Source: CAIOYC01 sp965277345 (GTDB taxonomy: Bacteria; Pseudomonadota; Alphaproteobacteria; Caulobacterales; Caulobacteraceae). Taken from it: a stretch of 64,000 nt of DNA. The notes under the pieces are model-generated. The model saw only the letters and a list, made by a program, of their open reading frames with translations, was not told the DNA's origin and did no database searches. The stretch is taken from the NCBI GenBank assembly GCA_965277345.1, contig CBDICI010000002.1, forward strand, positions 310,001 through 374,000, in the 5' to 3' direction. Shown here piece after piece: positions 1 to 8,071 of the stretch. Position 1 is the stretch's first letter. Each line of letters opens with the position of its first letter. Both the position numbers and the translations under genes were made by a program.

Positions 1-1005
1 CGCCGCCTGCGCCTCGCGATAGGTGTTGTAGGTGGCGTCGCCGGGGATGCCGAGCAGTTGCGGCGGCGTGCCGAAGGCCAGGGCGATCTCCCGCGCCGCC
101 ACGTGCTTGCCGGCGATGAAGTCCATCTCCGCCGGGGTCAGCGCCATGGGCTTCCAGTCCAGCCCGCCCTCCAGCAACAGCGGCCTCCCCGCCGCGGCCG
201 GCCCGGTGTGCGCCGTCTCCAGTTCGGCGCGCAGCCGGTCGAACTGCTCGGCGCTCATCCGGTCGGCGCTGGCGGCGTTGGCGAAGACCAGCGCGCCGGA
301 GGGCCGCGCCGCATTGTCCAGCAGGGCCTTGTTCCAGGCGCCGGAGGCGTTGTGGATATCCACCGCCTGCGCCGCCGCCTGCATGGGGGCGAAGCCGTAA
401 TAGTCGTCGGTGGGGTTGTAGAGCTTGAGGTGCAGCACCGGCATGAAGCCGTCCGCCTGGCGGGCCAGCTTCACGAACCGGTCGCCCACCGTATAGCGAT
501 AGGCCTGCGGCCAGCCGCGCGCGCCGGGGATCACCTCCATCCGGTCGGGGCGCAGGGTATGGAGTTCGCCCGGCGCCCCGCCAGGCTCGCCCTTATAGGC
601 CGCCTCCAGATAGGCGTTGCCCGCGGTCTGCAGGGCGCCGAAGAAGGCCTCCAGCAGGTCCGCGCCGGACTGTTCCGGGTTCGGATGATCCAGCAGGCGC
701 TGCAGCGGATGGGTCGGCCCGGCCCGCGCCCCGTCCTGGAACACCACCAGCGGGGCGCTGGCGGCGGCTTCGGCGATCATACGGATGCAGCGGTAGGCCA
801 CCGGATTGCGCGCGAACCCCTCCCGCGCCAGGGCGCCGTAGTCGGCGGGCGTCCATTGCGGCCGGCGCAGTCCGGCCACGCTGACCAGACTTTGCGCAAC
901 CAGGCTCTGCGCCACCAGCCGCTGGGCCACGCTGGCCTTGCGCTCCGGCGGCTCATCCAGCGACAGAGGCGCAGGCCGACCGGCCGCACGACGGAACAGG
1001 GGCAT
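1..1005 (-). CDS. Phage portal protein, HK97 type (GTA gp3-like), partial
   Basis: The minus-strand reading frame opens with ATG at 1003-1005 (MPLFRRAAGRPAPLS) and runs without a stop off the left edge, giving 335 codons. It has the features of HK97-family portal proteins: NPVAYRCIRMIAEAAAS near residue 65, a proline/asparagine-rich HPLQRLLDHPNPEQ segment, YRYTVGDRF, and the conserved GTPPQLLGIPGD region near the present end. The portal forms the dodecameric ring at the capsid vertex through which DNA is packaged. It follows the large terminase gene on the same strand, as in alphaproteobacterial gene transfer agents (gp1-gp2-gp3). It is separated from the terminase by 360 bases of repeats, which is unusual for such a cluster. 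A degenerate prophage is the alternative. Confidence 0.85.
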   Translation of the reverse strand, partial: MPLFRRAAGRPAPLSLDEPPERKASVAQRLVAQSLVAQSLVSVAGLRRPQWTPADYGALAREGFARNPVAYRCIRMIAEAAASAPLVVFQDGARAGPTHPLQRLLDHPNPEQSGADLLEAFFGALQTAGNAYLEAAYKGEPGGAPGELHTLRPDRMEVIPGARGWPQAYRYTVGDRFVKLARQADGFMPVLHLKLYNPTDDYYGFAPMQAAAQAVDIHNASGAWNKALLDNAARPSGALVFANAASADRMSAEQFDRLRAELETAHTGPAAAGRPLLLEGGLDWKPMALTPAEMDFIAGKHVAAREIALAFGTPPQLLGIPGDATYNTYREAQAA

Positions 1006-1015
1006 TCGTTTTTCC

Positions 1016-1350
1016 TTTCACTCCTCCCTCGCTTCAGCGGGGGAGGTGGCGCGGCGGGAATACCCGCCGTGACGGAGGGGGCGGCGAGACATTGGCAGGA
1101 TAGTCACAAGGCGGCGGCGCAGCCCCCTCCACCCCGCTTCGCGCGGTCCCCCTCCCCCGCTGTGCGGGGGAGGAGATAAGCAGCGTCTTTTCTCTCCTCC
1201 CTCGCTTCAGCGGGGGAGGTGGCGCGGCGGAGATACCCGCCGTGACGGAGGGGGCTGCGCGACATTGGCAGGATGATCACCGACCCGTGGCGCAGCCCCC
1301 TCCACCCCCTTCCAGGTGGTCTCCCTCCGGAGAGGGCCGGGGTGAGGGGA
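1016..1350. repeat. Two tandem copies of a ~150-bp GC-rich palindromic repeat
   Basis: Two near-identical units lie head to tail between the terminase and portal genes (about 1016-1190 and 1193-1345). Each begins CTCCTCCCTCGCTTCAGCGG, continues through a GGCGGGAATACCCGCC palindrome and GTGACGGAGGGGGC, contains the core GACATTGGCAGGAT, and ends in CCCCTCCACC followed by a GC stem. Other copies lie at 20540-20815, 30162-30290, 32298-32455 and 34346-34503, with a variant inside uup at 11553-11700. No gene is seen in this stretch. Confidence 0.85.
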
Positions 1351-1366
1351 ACGGGTAACAACAGGC

Positions 1367-2701
1367 TCACAACACGCGCACCCTGGGCTCTCTGCGTTCG
1401 GTCAGCATGAGCGCGGTGAGCGCCCAGACCAGGGCGTCGGCGCGGTCGGGGCTGTGGGCCAGGGTCTCATCGCCGAGGGCCATCAGCTCCTCCTCCAGGT
1501 CGGGAAAGGCGGCGGCGTGGCCGACCCGGCCCTGTTCGTAGAGCGCCGCCACCGGCTCGGCCCTGGCGCGCTTGCCGAGGGTGGCGTGGACCAGCGCCAC
1601 CGGACAGGGCGCGCCGGCCTGATTCAGCACCGTGCGCACCATCTCGCCGCCCTGGTTGGCCTCGGCGACGATCTGATGCGCGTGTAGGCGCGCGGCCACC
1701 TCGCACACCCGCCGCGCCCAGCCGAGGGGGGTGAGGCCCCGCGCCGAGGCGTCCTCCAGCACCACCGCCGTCTCGCCCGTGCGGCCCACCGCGACGATGC
1801 CGCAGGCGTCGCCCGTGGCGCTCACCGGCGGATCGACGCCGATCACCAGCCGGTCGAACCGCGCCGGCCAGGGCGTGCGCAGCCGGGCGAAATCCTCCGC
1901 CCGCCACAGCGCGCCCTCCGGCGCATCCAGCACCTGGCCCTGGATTTCCTGCGCCGCCATGCGCGTGCCGCCATAGAGGCTGTCCAGCATCTCCAGAAAG
2001 CCCGGCGCCAGGTTGGCGGCATTGTCGCCGGCGGTGGCGCGGGTGGTCTCGACCCCCGGCTCGGCCATCAGACGCCGGAGCACCGCCGAGGGGCGGGGCG
2101 TCGTGGTCAGCATGAGCCGGGGGTCGGTTCCGCGCCGCAGCCCCATGCGCAGGAGGGCGAGGGTCTCCTCCTTGCGCGGCCAGACGCAGAACTCATCGCC
2201 CCAGGCGGCGTCGAACTGGGGTCCGCGCAGCCGCTCGGGGTCCTCGGCGGAGAACACCCGGGCGGCGGCGCCGTTGGCCCAGTAGAGCTTGCGCCGCGAG
2301 GGGTAGTAGCGCAGGCCGCCCGCCTTGGCGGCCATGGTGCGCAGGCCCGAGGGCCCCTCGATCATCACCTCGCGCACGTCGTTCAGCGTGGGGCCGACCA
2401 GGGCGAGGTGGGCGCCGGGCAGCGCGCGGGTGGTCAGCCATTCCGCCCCCGCCCGCGTCTTGCCCGCGCCCCGCCCGCCGAGGAACAGCCAGGTGTGCCA
2501 GTCCGTCTCAGGCGACTTCTGATGCTTGCCGCGCCGGCACGTCCACGAAGTCTCGATCGGCGACTTCTGCGAGAGCGACGACCCGGCCAAGAAGGCCCTT
2601 CGCTTCGAGTTCAGCAGCAATGTCACCAAAGCAAAGGTCGATACGCCGGTCGACCTCAGCAGCGTATTCAGGGTCGTCGCGGCCTGCCGGTCCAGATCCA
2701 T
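1367..2701 (-). CDS. Terminase large subunit, GTA gp2-like
   Basis: This is the DNA packaging ATPase and nuclease. Walker A is GGRGAGKTR at about residues 75-83. ALVGPTLNDVREVM and the GDEFCVW region (Walker B-like) follow, and the C-terminal RNase H-like nuclease has VIGVDPP and the acidic RADALVWAL near the end. Length, 444 residues, fits GTA terminases. The start is uncertain: the first 60-65 codons overlap the gp1-like gene in another frame, and no convincing internal start was found before Walker A. The residues KRRAFLAGSSLSQ resemble the N-terminal segment of other GTA terminases, which supports the long version. It lies downstream of the small subunit and upstream of portal. Confidence 0.85.
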   Translation of the reverse strand: MDLDRQAATTLNTLLRSTGVSTFALVTLLLNSKRRAFLAGSSLSQKSPIETSWTCRRGKHQKSPETDWHTWLFLGGRGAGKTRAGAEWLTTRALPGAHLALVGPTLNDVREVMIEGPSGLRTMAAKAGGLRYYPSRRKLYWANGAAARVFSAEDPERLRGPQFDAAWGDEFCVWPRKEETLALLRMGLRRGTDPRLMLTTTPRPSAVLRRLMAEPGVETTRATAGDNAANLAPGFLEMLDSLYGGTRMAAQEIQGQVLDAPEGALWRAEDFARLRTPWPARFDRLVIGVDPPVSATGDACGIVAVGRTGETAVVLEDASARGLTPLGWARRVCEVAARLHAHQIVAEANQGGEMVRTVLNQAGAPCPVALVHATLGKRARAEPVAALYEQGRVGHAAAFPDLEEELMALGDETLAHSPDRADALVWALTALMLTERREPRVRVL

Positions 2702-2972
2702 CCATGTCCATCTCGTCTCCCTCGACGGGGTTGGGGTTGAGGTCGGCGCACCGGCGCGTCGCCAGCGCCTCGGCCCGCTCGGCGCCCATCACCATGGCTC
2801 CCACCGCATGGCCGGCGCGGGCCAGCGCGGCGATCGTCTTGGTCTCCGCCTCGAGCTTGTCCTCGACGCACGCTCGGGCGGCGAAGGCGTCGATGCGGAG
2901 CTGAAGCGCCTGGGCGAGCCGCAAGGCGCCCTGCATGAGCAGCGCTGCGGCGTGGGGGTCTTTCTCGGCCAT
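2508..2972 (-). CDS. GTA gp1-like protein, probable small terminase subunit
   Basis: This 154-residue, mainly helical and acidic protein precedes the large terminase on the same strand, the position of gp1 in alphaproteobacterial GTAs, where gp1 acts as small terminase. The N-terminal half (LLMQGALRLAQALQLRIDAF, CVEDKLEAETKTIAALARAG) is predicted helical. The C-terminal half is translated from the same DNA as the first part of the large terminase in a different frame, an overlap of about 190 bases. The assignment rests mainly on position and size; the family is poorly conserved. The start is ATG at 2972, with an AT-rich upstream region that may hold the cluster promoter. Confidence 0.6.
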   Translation of the reverse strand: MAEKDPHAAALLMQGALRLAQALQLRIDAFAARACVEDKLEAETKTIAALARAGHAVGAMVMGAERAEALATRRCADLNPNPVEGDEMDMDGSGPAGRDDPEYAAEVDRRIDLCFGDIAAELEAKGLLGRVVALAEVADRDFVDVPARQASEVA

Positions 2973-3188
2973 GGACCCAATGTACGGGACCAGCGCGCAC
3001 GGGGGAAAAGTCGCCGGAAGAATCTTCTATATTATTGTTTCAGTGAGATAATATTCTTTGCGAAGGCGGGAGAGCGCGGCGTCTTTCCCCCTATTTTCCG
3101 CCCGCCCCCAGACACGGCGTCAAGCTTGCTCCGTCCCGTCCCAGGCCCGCCGGATCGTCCCGGCGTGGCACGTCAGGGGATGCACACC
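2973..3188. promoter_or_regulatory. Divergent intergenic region with AT-rich inverted repeat
   Basis: The gap between the GTA gp1-like gene and the divergent Ala-rich protein contains an AT-rich stretch that stands out in this GC-rich DNA. At 3029-3054 the arms ATATTAT and ATAATAT form a 7-bp inverted repeat with a 12-base spacer. It lies 57-82 bases upstream of the gp1 start codon, where a promoter or activator/repressor site for the packaging cluster would be expected. No specific regulator can be named from sequence. Confidence 0.4.
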
Positions 3189-4505
3189 ATGCGGTTCGGG
3201 CCGGGCGGATCGAAGGACGAGGCGGCGCGCACCCGCGCCCCGGCGGCGGGCCTCGCCGCCCATGAGACCCTGTCCCTGTCCGTCCTGGTGGGCGAGGCCG
3301 CCGCCACGGGGCCGACCGGGCGCCTTTCCGCCGGGGCCGCCGGGGCCGGCCCCTTGATGGCCCAGGCCGCCCTGCTGCGCGAGATCGCCCGGCGCGGCGG
3401 CCAGGTGGAGATGCTGGCCAAGGCCGCCGCCGCCGCCAACCGCGCCCGCCGCGAGGCCGGGGCGAACGCCACCCTGGCGGCGCGGGCCCTGCTGGAACAG
3501 GCGCAGACCCAGCGCCTCGGCTTCCTCCTGTTCGCCGATGCGCAGGCCGCCGCCGCCGCCCGCGCCCATGTGGAGGCGGCGCTGGCGCTCAGCCCCGACC
3601 CCCTGACCGCCGTCGGCTTGCAGGCGGTCCGCGCCGGGCTCGACGGGGCCGAGGCCCTGGCCGCCCGCGACGCCGCCGCCGCCCTCCACGCCATCCATGC
3701 GCTGGAGGTGGCGGTCAAGGCGGCCGGCCTGCTGCGCGCGCCGCTCGACCGGCTCGCCGCCCTCGTCGCCGACCGGGCCGAGCTGATGGTGGGCCTGGCG
3801 CTGCACGGCCACGACCGCACCCTGGCCGCCCACGCGGAGGCCGACCTCGCCGCCCTCATCGCCCGCCTGGACCCGGACCGCACGCCCCTGTCCTGGGTGC
3901 GGGCCGAGACCCTGCGCGGGCAGGCCCTGGCCGCCATCGGCGACATCGCCGGCGACGCCGCCTGTATCGCCGAGGCCGTGGCGGCGCTGAAGGCCGCGGC
4001 CGCCGCCCTGCCGCCGCACCACTCCCCGCTGGACGAGGCCCGCACCGGCCACACCCTCGGCCTCGCCCTGCAGGCCATGGGCGAAGCCTGCGAGGAGGAT
4101 GTGCTGTTCGACCGGGCCGTGCGCGCCTTCTCCCCGGCGCTGGAAGCGCTGGACCGCACCCCCACCCTGCCCTATCGGGCCATCCTCGCCCATGACGGGG
4201 CCCTGTGCCTGGCCCGCCGGGCCGAGCGGCGGGGCGACCTTGGGGCGCTGGAGCAGGCGGAGGCCACCTTCCGCTCCGCCCTGAAGGCCCGCAAGGGGCC
4301 CGCCGACCCCCTGGCCTGGGCGGTGACCCAGGTGGCGCTGGCCCGCATCTACGAGGCCCAGGCGACCCTGCGCCCGGACACGGGCGAGCGCGCCGACGCC
4401 GCCTTCGCCTTGGCCTCGGCCCTCGACGTTTTCACCGAGCACGGCCTCCGATCCCTCGCCGCCGCCACCCTCGCCGCGCTGGAGCGGGTGAAGGTGGGGG
4501 GCTAG
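3189..4505 (+). CDS. Ala-rich helical-repeat (TPR-like) protein of unknown function
   Basis: The protein has 438 residues if the ATG at 3189 is used, which has AGGGG nine bases upstream; an in-frame ATG lies at 3180. It is extremely rich in Ala and Leu, with repeated amphipathic helices (for example HVEAALALSPDPLTAVG and TALEALDRTP-like turns) and C-terminal blocks of helix pairs containing YRAILAHDGALCLARRAERRG and ATFRSALKARKG, which look like tetratricopeptide-type repeats. No catalytic motif, signal peptide or membrane segment was found. It is likely a cytoplasmic scaffold or adaptor, but the function is not recognised. The frame is open far upstream, but codons before 3180 overlap the GTA genes antisense and are not considered coding. 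Confidence 0.65.
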   Translation: MRFGPGGSKDEAARTRAPAAGLAAHETLSLSVLVGEAAATGPTGRLSAGAAGAGPLMAQAALLREIARRGGQVEMLAKAAAAANRARREAGANATLAARALLEQAQTQRLGFLLFADAQAAAAARAHVEAALALSPDPLTAVGLQAVRAGLDGAEALAARDAAAALHAIHALEVAVKAAGLLRAPLDRLAALVADRAELMVGLALHGHDRTLAAHAEADLAALIARLDPDRTPLSWVRAETLRGQALAAIGDIAGDAACIAEAVAALKAAAAALPPHHSPLDEARTGHTLGLALQAMGEACEEDVLFDRAVRAFSPALEALDRTPTLPYRAILAHDGALCLARRAERRGDLGALEQAEATFRSALKARKGPADPLAWAVTQVALARIYEAQATLRPDTGERADAAFALASALDVFTEHGLRSLAAATLAALERVKVGG

Positions 4506-4565
4506 GCTGAGCGGGTATTTGCCTACAGCAGCGACACCCCTTATGTTTCGTATCGGGAGATACTC

Positions 4566-4805
4566 ATGGGTGTGGTCAAAAGTCGGGGCACGTCCAAGAT
4601 CGGCGGACGGGCGCATCAAGGCGCGAAGCTGAAAGCCTTAGGCGCGGCTAGCCGCAAGCCTGCGGGGCTGGCCAAACGGACCATCGCGTCGCCTTCCATG
4701 GCCGAAGCCCGATTAAGGGAGGCCGCAAGACAGTCCGCCGTCGATCTCGGCGATGATGTCACCGATGCGTCCACCGAGGACTTCATCGCGCGCCTCTGCC
4801 GTTAG
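4566..4805 (+). CDS. Small basic protein, first gene of a two-gene cassette
   Basis: This 79-residue protein starts at ATG 4566 with a good ribosome site (GGGAGA, 6 bases upstream). It is basic at the N-terminus (VVKSRGTSKIGGRAHQGAKL) and ends in an acidic helix-like segment (DDVTDASTEDFIARLCR). No family was recognised. The next gene starts 12 bases later on the same strand. A small protein with a basic half followed by a second small gene at this spacing resembles a toxin-antitoxin arrangement, but no antitoxin fold was identified. Confidence 0.55.
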   Translation: MGVVKSRGTSKIGGRAHQGAKLKALGAASRKPAGLAKRTIASPSMAEARLREAARQSAVDLGDDVTDASTEDFIARLCR

Positions 4806-4817
4806 TTCTCGCCGACC

Positions 4818-5273
4818 TTGCCGATCCCGCTCAAGCTATCCTCACTGGAGCGCAAGGCAAAGCGCGTCCATGTGTCGAAAAGCTGGCGCGACGCCGTTGG
4901 TCTGGTCAGACGGCAGGATATTCAGCAACAACTGGAAGAGATCAGGCGTTACATCAGCGCCGAGCTGGACCTGCCTGAACGATTCTATCGGAGAAATCGG
5001 GACAGCACGCCTGACCGTCTCTTGGCCGAGGATGGGATCCTGCATCTCCACCTTGGCCATCCGGGCACGAGCGAGTTGCTGTTTTTGGTGCAATACGCAA
5101 GCGACGTGGTGTTCCTGGAACTCTCGACCCATTACCATTTCGAGTTCGAGCCGCCGGGATCGGTGCTGCGGCAGCTTCACGACGCCAAGTTGGCTGAGTG
5201 GGAAGCCGAACGCGAAGGCGAGATACAGGCGCTCAGGCAGAGTATTCGTGATCGTCTAAAGCCGCAACTTTAG
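4818..5273 (+). CDS. Hypothetical protein, second gene of the cassette (possible toxin)
   Basis: The 151-residue frame begins with TTG at 4818. The central region reads ILHLHLGHPGTSELLFLVQY followed by VVFLELSTHYHFE, a pattern of consecutive short beta strands with conserved histidines that recalls small RNase-type toxins whose core contains LHLG and HRHF-like strands. The C-terminus (AEWEAEREGEIQALRQSIRD) is a charged helix. It is paired with the small gene at 4566. This could be a toxin of an unnamed pair; that is inference from size, pairing and strand pattern only. Confidence 0.5.
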   Translation: MPIPLKLSSLERKAKRVHVSKSWRDAVGLVRRQDIQQQLEEIRRYISAELDLPERFYRRNRDSTPDRLLAEDGILHLHLGHPGTSELLFLVQYASDVVFLELSTHYHFEFEPPGSVLRQLHDAKLAEWEAEREGEIQALRQSIRDRLKPQL

Positions 5274-5287
5274 TATTGGACATAGGG

Positions 5288-6388
5288 CTAAGCCGCCGCC
5301 ACATCCCCCGTGGTGCGGCGCATTCGCCAGAAGCGCATGGTGCGCAGCGCCATGTCGCGGGAGAGGTCGGCATAGAGCTTGCCGTATTCCTGCGCCTTGC
5401 CCATGGCCTGGCCGGGCTCCAGGATCAGCACGGCGAAGGTGAGGAACAGGGCCCGGTCGAAATCGGCGGCGCGGCACAGGATGGCCAGGGCGTCCATCTC
5501 GCGCCGGTCGACGATGCGCCGGGCGGTGTGGAAGTCGATCTCGCCCATGTCCGACAGCGCCACCAGGAAGCGGGTGCGCTCCCCATGGCGCAGGAAGGCG
5601 GCGAGCTGGGTCGGGCCGAGGGCGCCGCGTCGCCGCAGCGCCCGCACATGCGCCTCGGCCTCCGCATAGTCCGCCGGCAGGGCGCCGTCGCGGGCGGCCA
5701 GGCGCTTGCGCCCGGTCTCCAGCGCCCGCTCCAGCTCCAGGGGGTCGAGCGCCGCGTTCCTGGCCATGATCCGCTCGCGCAGCTTGGCCTCCACCACGAA
5801 ATACATCTCGTTCAGGAGGTCCACCGGCAGGTCCTGGCGGTGCACCACCGCCGCGTGCAGGTCCGGGTTCTCGCTGGCCCGGTCGACCACCGCCTCCGAC
5901 GCCTTGCGCGACAGGGGGGCGGCGGGGTTGCCGAGCAGGGCGCCCAGGGTCGCGTCGTCGCCCCGCTCCACGATCACGTCCGTCACCCCGGTGGTGAGAT
6001 CGGCGCGGCCGGAAATCACCCGCAGGTGGCTCTGGTCGCGGTGGCGGGCCAGCGCCACCAGATCCGCCTCGTCCAGCGCCCGCGAGCGCGACAGCAGGGG
6101 CGCGGAGATAACCAGCTCCTCGGCGGCCAGGGTGCGCACCAGGGTGCGGGGCGCGGCGGCGGCGTCGGCCAGCCGCCCGGCCAGCTCGGCGCGGACCTCC
6201 ACCTCCATCTCCTCGGCCAGGGCGCCCATCACCCCGTCGAACAGCTGCATCTCGCCCGGCCCAAGGTCCTGCGGCGGGCCGGCGAAGAACAGGTTGGTCA
6301 CCTCGCGCAGCAGTTCGCGGCGCTTGACGCTGGAGGGCTCGGCGGCCAGGGCGATCAGGTCGGCGAGCTTGTTGCGGGGCGGGGTCAT
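5288..6388 (-). CDS. DUF2336 domain protein
   Basis: This 366-residue protein resembles the DUF2336 family, helical-repeat proteins common in Caulobacterales and of unknown function. Family-like traits are the N-terminal KLADLIALAAEPSSVKRREL, a run of helical units with VISAPLLSRSRALDEADL, a HLRVISGRADLTTGVTDVIV segment and a C-terminal ALRTMRFWRMRRT. It is cytoplasmic by composition. It shares a 4-base ATGA overlap with the secreted-protein gene upstream (6385), so the two are probably translationally coupled. A second DUF2336 protein is at 33066-34280. Confidence 0.8.
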   Translation of the reverse strand: MTPPRNKLADLIALAAEPSSVKRRELLREVTNLFFAGPPQDLGPGEMQLFDGVMGALAEEMEVEVRAELAGRLADAAAAPRTLVRTLAAEELVISAPLLSRSRALDEADLVALARHRDQSHLRVISGRADLTTGVTDVIVERGDDATLGALLGNPAAPLSRKASEAVVDRASENPDLHAAVVHRQDLPVDLLNEMYFVVEAKLRERIMARNAALDPLELERALETGRKRLAARDGALPADYAEAEAHVRALRRRGALGPTQLAAFLRHGERTRFLVALSDMGEIDFHTARRIVDRREMDALAILCRAADFDRALFLTFAVLILEPGQAMGKAQEYGKLYADLSRDMALRTMRFWRMRRTTGDVAAA

Positions 6389-7116
6389 TGGCCGTCCGAG
6401 GGCTGCAGGGCGTTGTGGGACTTGCCGTCGGCGGTGACGGTGCGGCGGACGGGCTCGTCCGTCTCGGGCTTGGACATATCGGCGGTGGCGCCGAAGAACT
6501 GCGGCGGCAGGGGGATGGGATCGGGCTGGATGCCGTAGTCGCGGTGCACCGAATAGTGCCGCGCGCCGGTCGCGTCGGCCGCGGTGGCGACGGGTCTCGG
6601 CGGGGCGTAGATCGAGGTGGGCGGGGCGGGCGGGGCCGGCTCGCGCGGGCCGATGGGCGGGATATAGCGCCAGCCGGCCGGCGCGGCGGCGTCCTGGGGC
6701 TGGGGGTCGTGGGACCGAGGCGCCTGGGTCCTGTACGGGGTTGGCGATGGGGCGGGCGCGTAGGTTGCGGCCTGGTAGGGGCGCGAGGCATAGGCGGCGG
6801 GCTGCGCGCCGGAGGGGGCGTCGGTCTTGCCGGACCAGCCGAGGCGCGGCCCCTGATAGGGGACCGGGGCTGCCGAAGGGCCATAGGCCGCCTGCACGGG
6901 CGGATGCGAACCGCCGCCGCCATAGCGGTCGAAGCCCTGCGCGCCGCCATAAAGGGTGGGCCGCAGCCCGGCGGCGCGCGCATCGGCGGCATAGGGCGGC
7001 GGCGGCAGGGCGGCGGCCTGGGGAACCTGGGCCGGCGCCGGACCCGCCGACAGGACGGGGGCGGCCATCGCCAACATCGCCGTCAGGCGCAGCGGGCTTC
7101 CCATGCGTCGATCCAA
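6385..7116 (-). CDS. Proline-rich secreted protein of unknown function
   Basis: The N-terminus carries a signal peptide (LRLTAMLAMAAPVLSAGPAPAQ) and the rest is rich in Pro, Ala, Tyr and Gly, typical of an extended periplasmic or surface protein. No domain was recognised. Possible starts are TTG at 7116, which has GGGAGG five bases upstream, and ATG at 7104, which gives the same signal peptide; a GTG at 7146 is less likely. The gene overlaps the DUF2336 gene by 4 bases. A CtrA-box-like sequence (TTAA-N7-CTAAC, one mismatch) lies at 7163-7178. Confidence 0.6.
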   Translation of the reverse strand: MDRRMGSPLRLTAMLAMAAPVLSAGPAPAQVPQAAALPPPPYAADARAAGLRPTLYGGAQGFDRYGGGGSHPPVQAAYGPSAAPVPYQGPRLGWSGKTDAPSGAQPAAYASRPYQAATYAPAPSPTPYRTQAPRSHDPQPQDAAAPAGWRYIPPIGPREPAPPAPPTSIYAPPRPVATAADATGARHYSVHRDYGIQPDPIPLPPQFFGATADMSKPETDEPVRRTVTADGKSHNALQPSDGQ

Positions 7117-7205
7117 GGCCGCCTCCCGGAGTTGAACGGACCCCACCTTAGCCGCCGCCCCATTAACCCCCGCCTAACGCCTGTGGCGCCCATTCAACGC
7201 CCTTG

Positions 7206-7306
7206 GAGCATGATCGTTTCGGATGGAATCATCCGAACGTGAATCATACTCTAAACTCAAAGTGCAGACCCTGATTCACGGTTCAAAATGAACCGATCAG
7301 GGTCTA
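7206..7306. repeat. ~100-bp two-hairpin palindromic repeat, copy 1
   Basis: A 101-bp element begins GAGCATGATCGTTTCGG and ends ATCAGGGTCTA. It holds one hairpin from CGGATG-GAAT-CATCCG and a longer one from GACCCTGAT with ATCAGGGTC enclosing CGGTTCA-AAA-TGAACCG. A second copy lies at 10742-10840. The last three bases (CTA, 7304-7306) are the complement of the TAG stop codon of the ABC permease gene. Confidence 0.85.
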
Positions 7307-8071
7307 GCGGCCCTTCCAGGTCTTCAGCAGCCTTTGCTGACCCAGATTGAGCAGGGCGTTCAGGCCGACGCCGAGCACGGCCAGCACGAGGAGGGCGGCG
7401 AACATCCGGGCGGTCTTGAGCTGGTGGCCGGCCTCCAGGATGCGCCAGGCCAGCCCCTGCGAGCCGCCGGAGCCGGCGACGAACTCGGCCACCACCACCC
7501 CGATGATGGAAAGGCCCCCCGCCACCTTCAGCCCCTCCATCAGATAGGGCAGGGCCGAGGGGATGGAGAGGCGCACCAGCCGCTGGCGGCGCGTGGCGCC
7601 ATAGAGGTCGAACAGGCGGATCAGGTCCGGATCGGCGGCGGCCAGCCCGGTGGTCAGGCCCGAGAACAGGGGGAAAAAGGCGACGATGGCGCCCAGCGCC
7701 GTGATCGCCCGCTCCGGATGGTCGAGCCCGGCCCAGATCACGAACAGGGGGGCGATGGCCACCACCGGCGTCACCTGGATCGCCGCCGCCAAAGGCCCGG
7801 TGGCGCGCCGGAACAGGGGACTGACCGCGCCCAGCAGGGCCAGGGGCGCGGCCACCACGAAAGCGGCGAACAGCGCCTGCAGCGCCATGAACAGGGTCGC
7901 CAGCGCCGATGGCAGCAACAGCGGCAGCCCCTCCCCCAGCGCCGCCCCGATGGCGAAGGGCGTGGGCAGCAGGTAGGTCGGCACGTGCAGGGCGCGGCAG
8001 GCGCCCTCCCACCCCAGAAGGATCAGCACGATCAGCAGGGTCGCCGGCCAGAGGGCCTGAAGGGTCCTCAC
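7304..8071 (-). CDS. ABC transporter permease, SsuC/TauC/ThiX type
   Basis: This 255-residue inner-membrane protein has about six hydrophobic segments and the binding-protein-dependent permease EAA-type loop (LFDLYGATRRQRLVRLSIPSA, about residues 160-180). It is the membrane part of an uptake system with the ATPase at 8068 and the lipoprotein at 9611. The start is GTG at 8071, overlapping the ATPase stop by 4 bases (GTGA); longer open frame upstream is antisense noise. Its stop codon is supplied by the end of a repeat element (7206-7306), so the native C-terminus may have been trimmed; the core permease fold is complete. Confidence 0.85.
   Translation of the reverse strand: MRTLQALWPATLLIVLILLGWEGACRALHVPTYLLPTPFAIGAALGEGLPLLLPSALATLFMALQALFAAFVVAAPLALLGAVSPLFRRATGPLAAAIQVTPVVAIAPLFVIWAGLDHPERAITALGAIVAFFPLFSGLTTGLAAADPDLIRLFDLYGATRRQRLVRLSIPSALPYLMEGLKVAGGLSIIGVVVAEFVAGSGGSQGLAWRILEAGHQLKTARMFAALLVLAVLGVGLNALLNLGQQRLLKTWKGR

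Noticed and set aside
1016..1350. Tandem repeats considered as a CRISPR array
   Set aside because: The units are about 150 bp and nearly identical throughout, without short direct repeats and unique spacers.
3120..4619. Long open frame on the minus strand opposite the Ala-rich protein
   Set aside because: It is a shadow of very GC-rich codons; the translation is Gly/Arg/Gln-rich with no domain, while the plus frame has a ribosome site and helical repeats.
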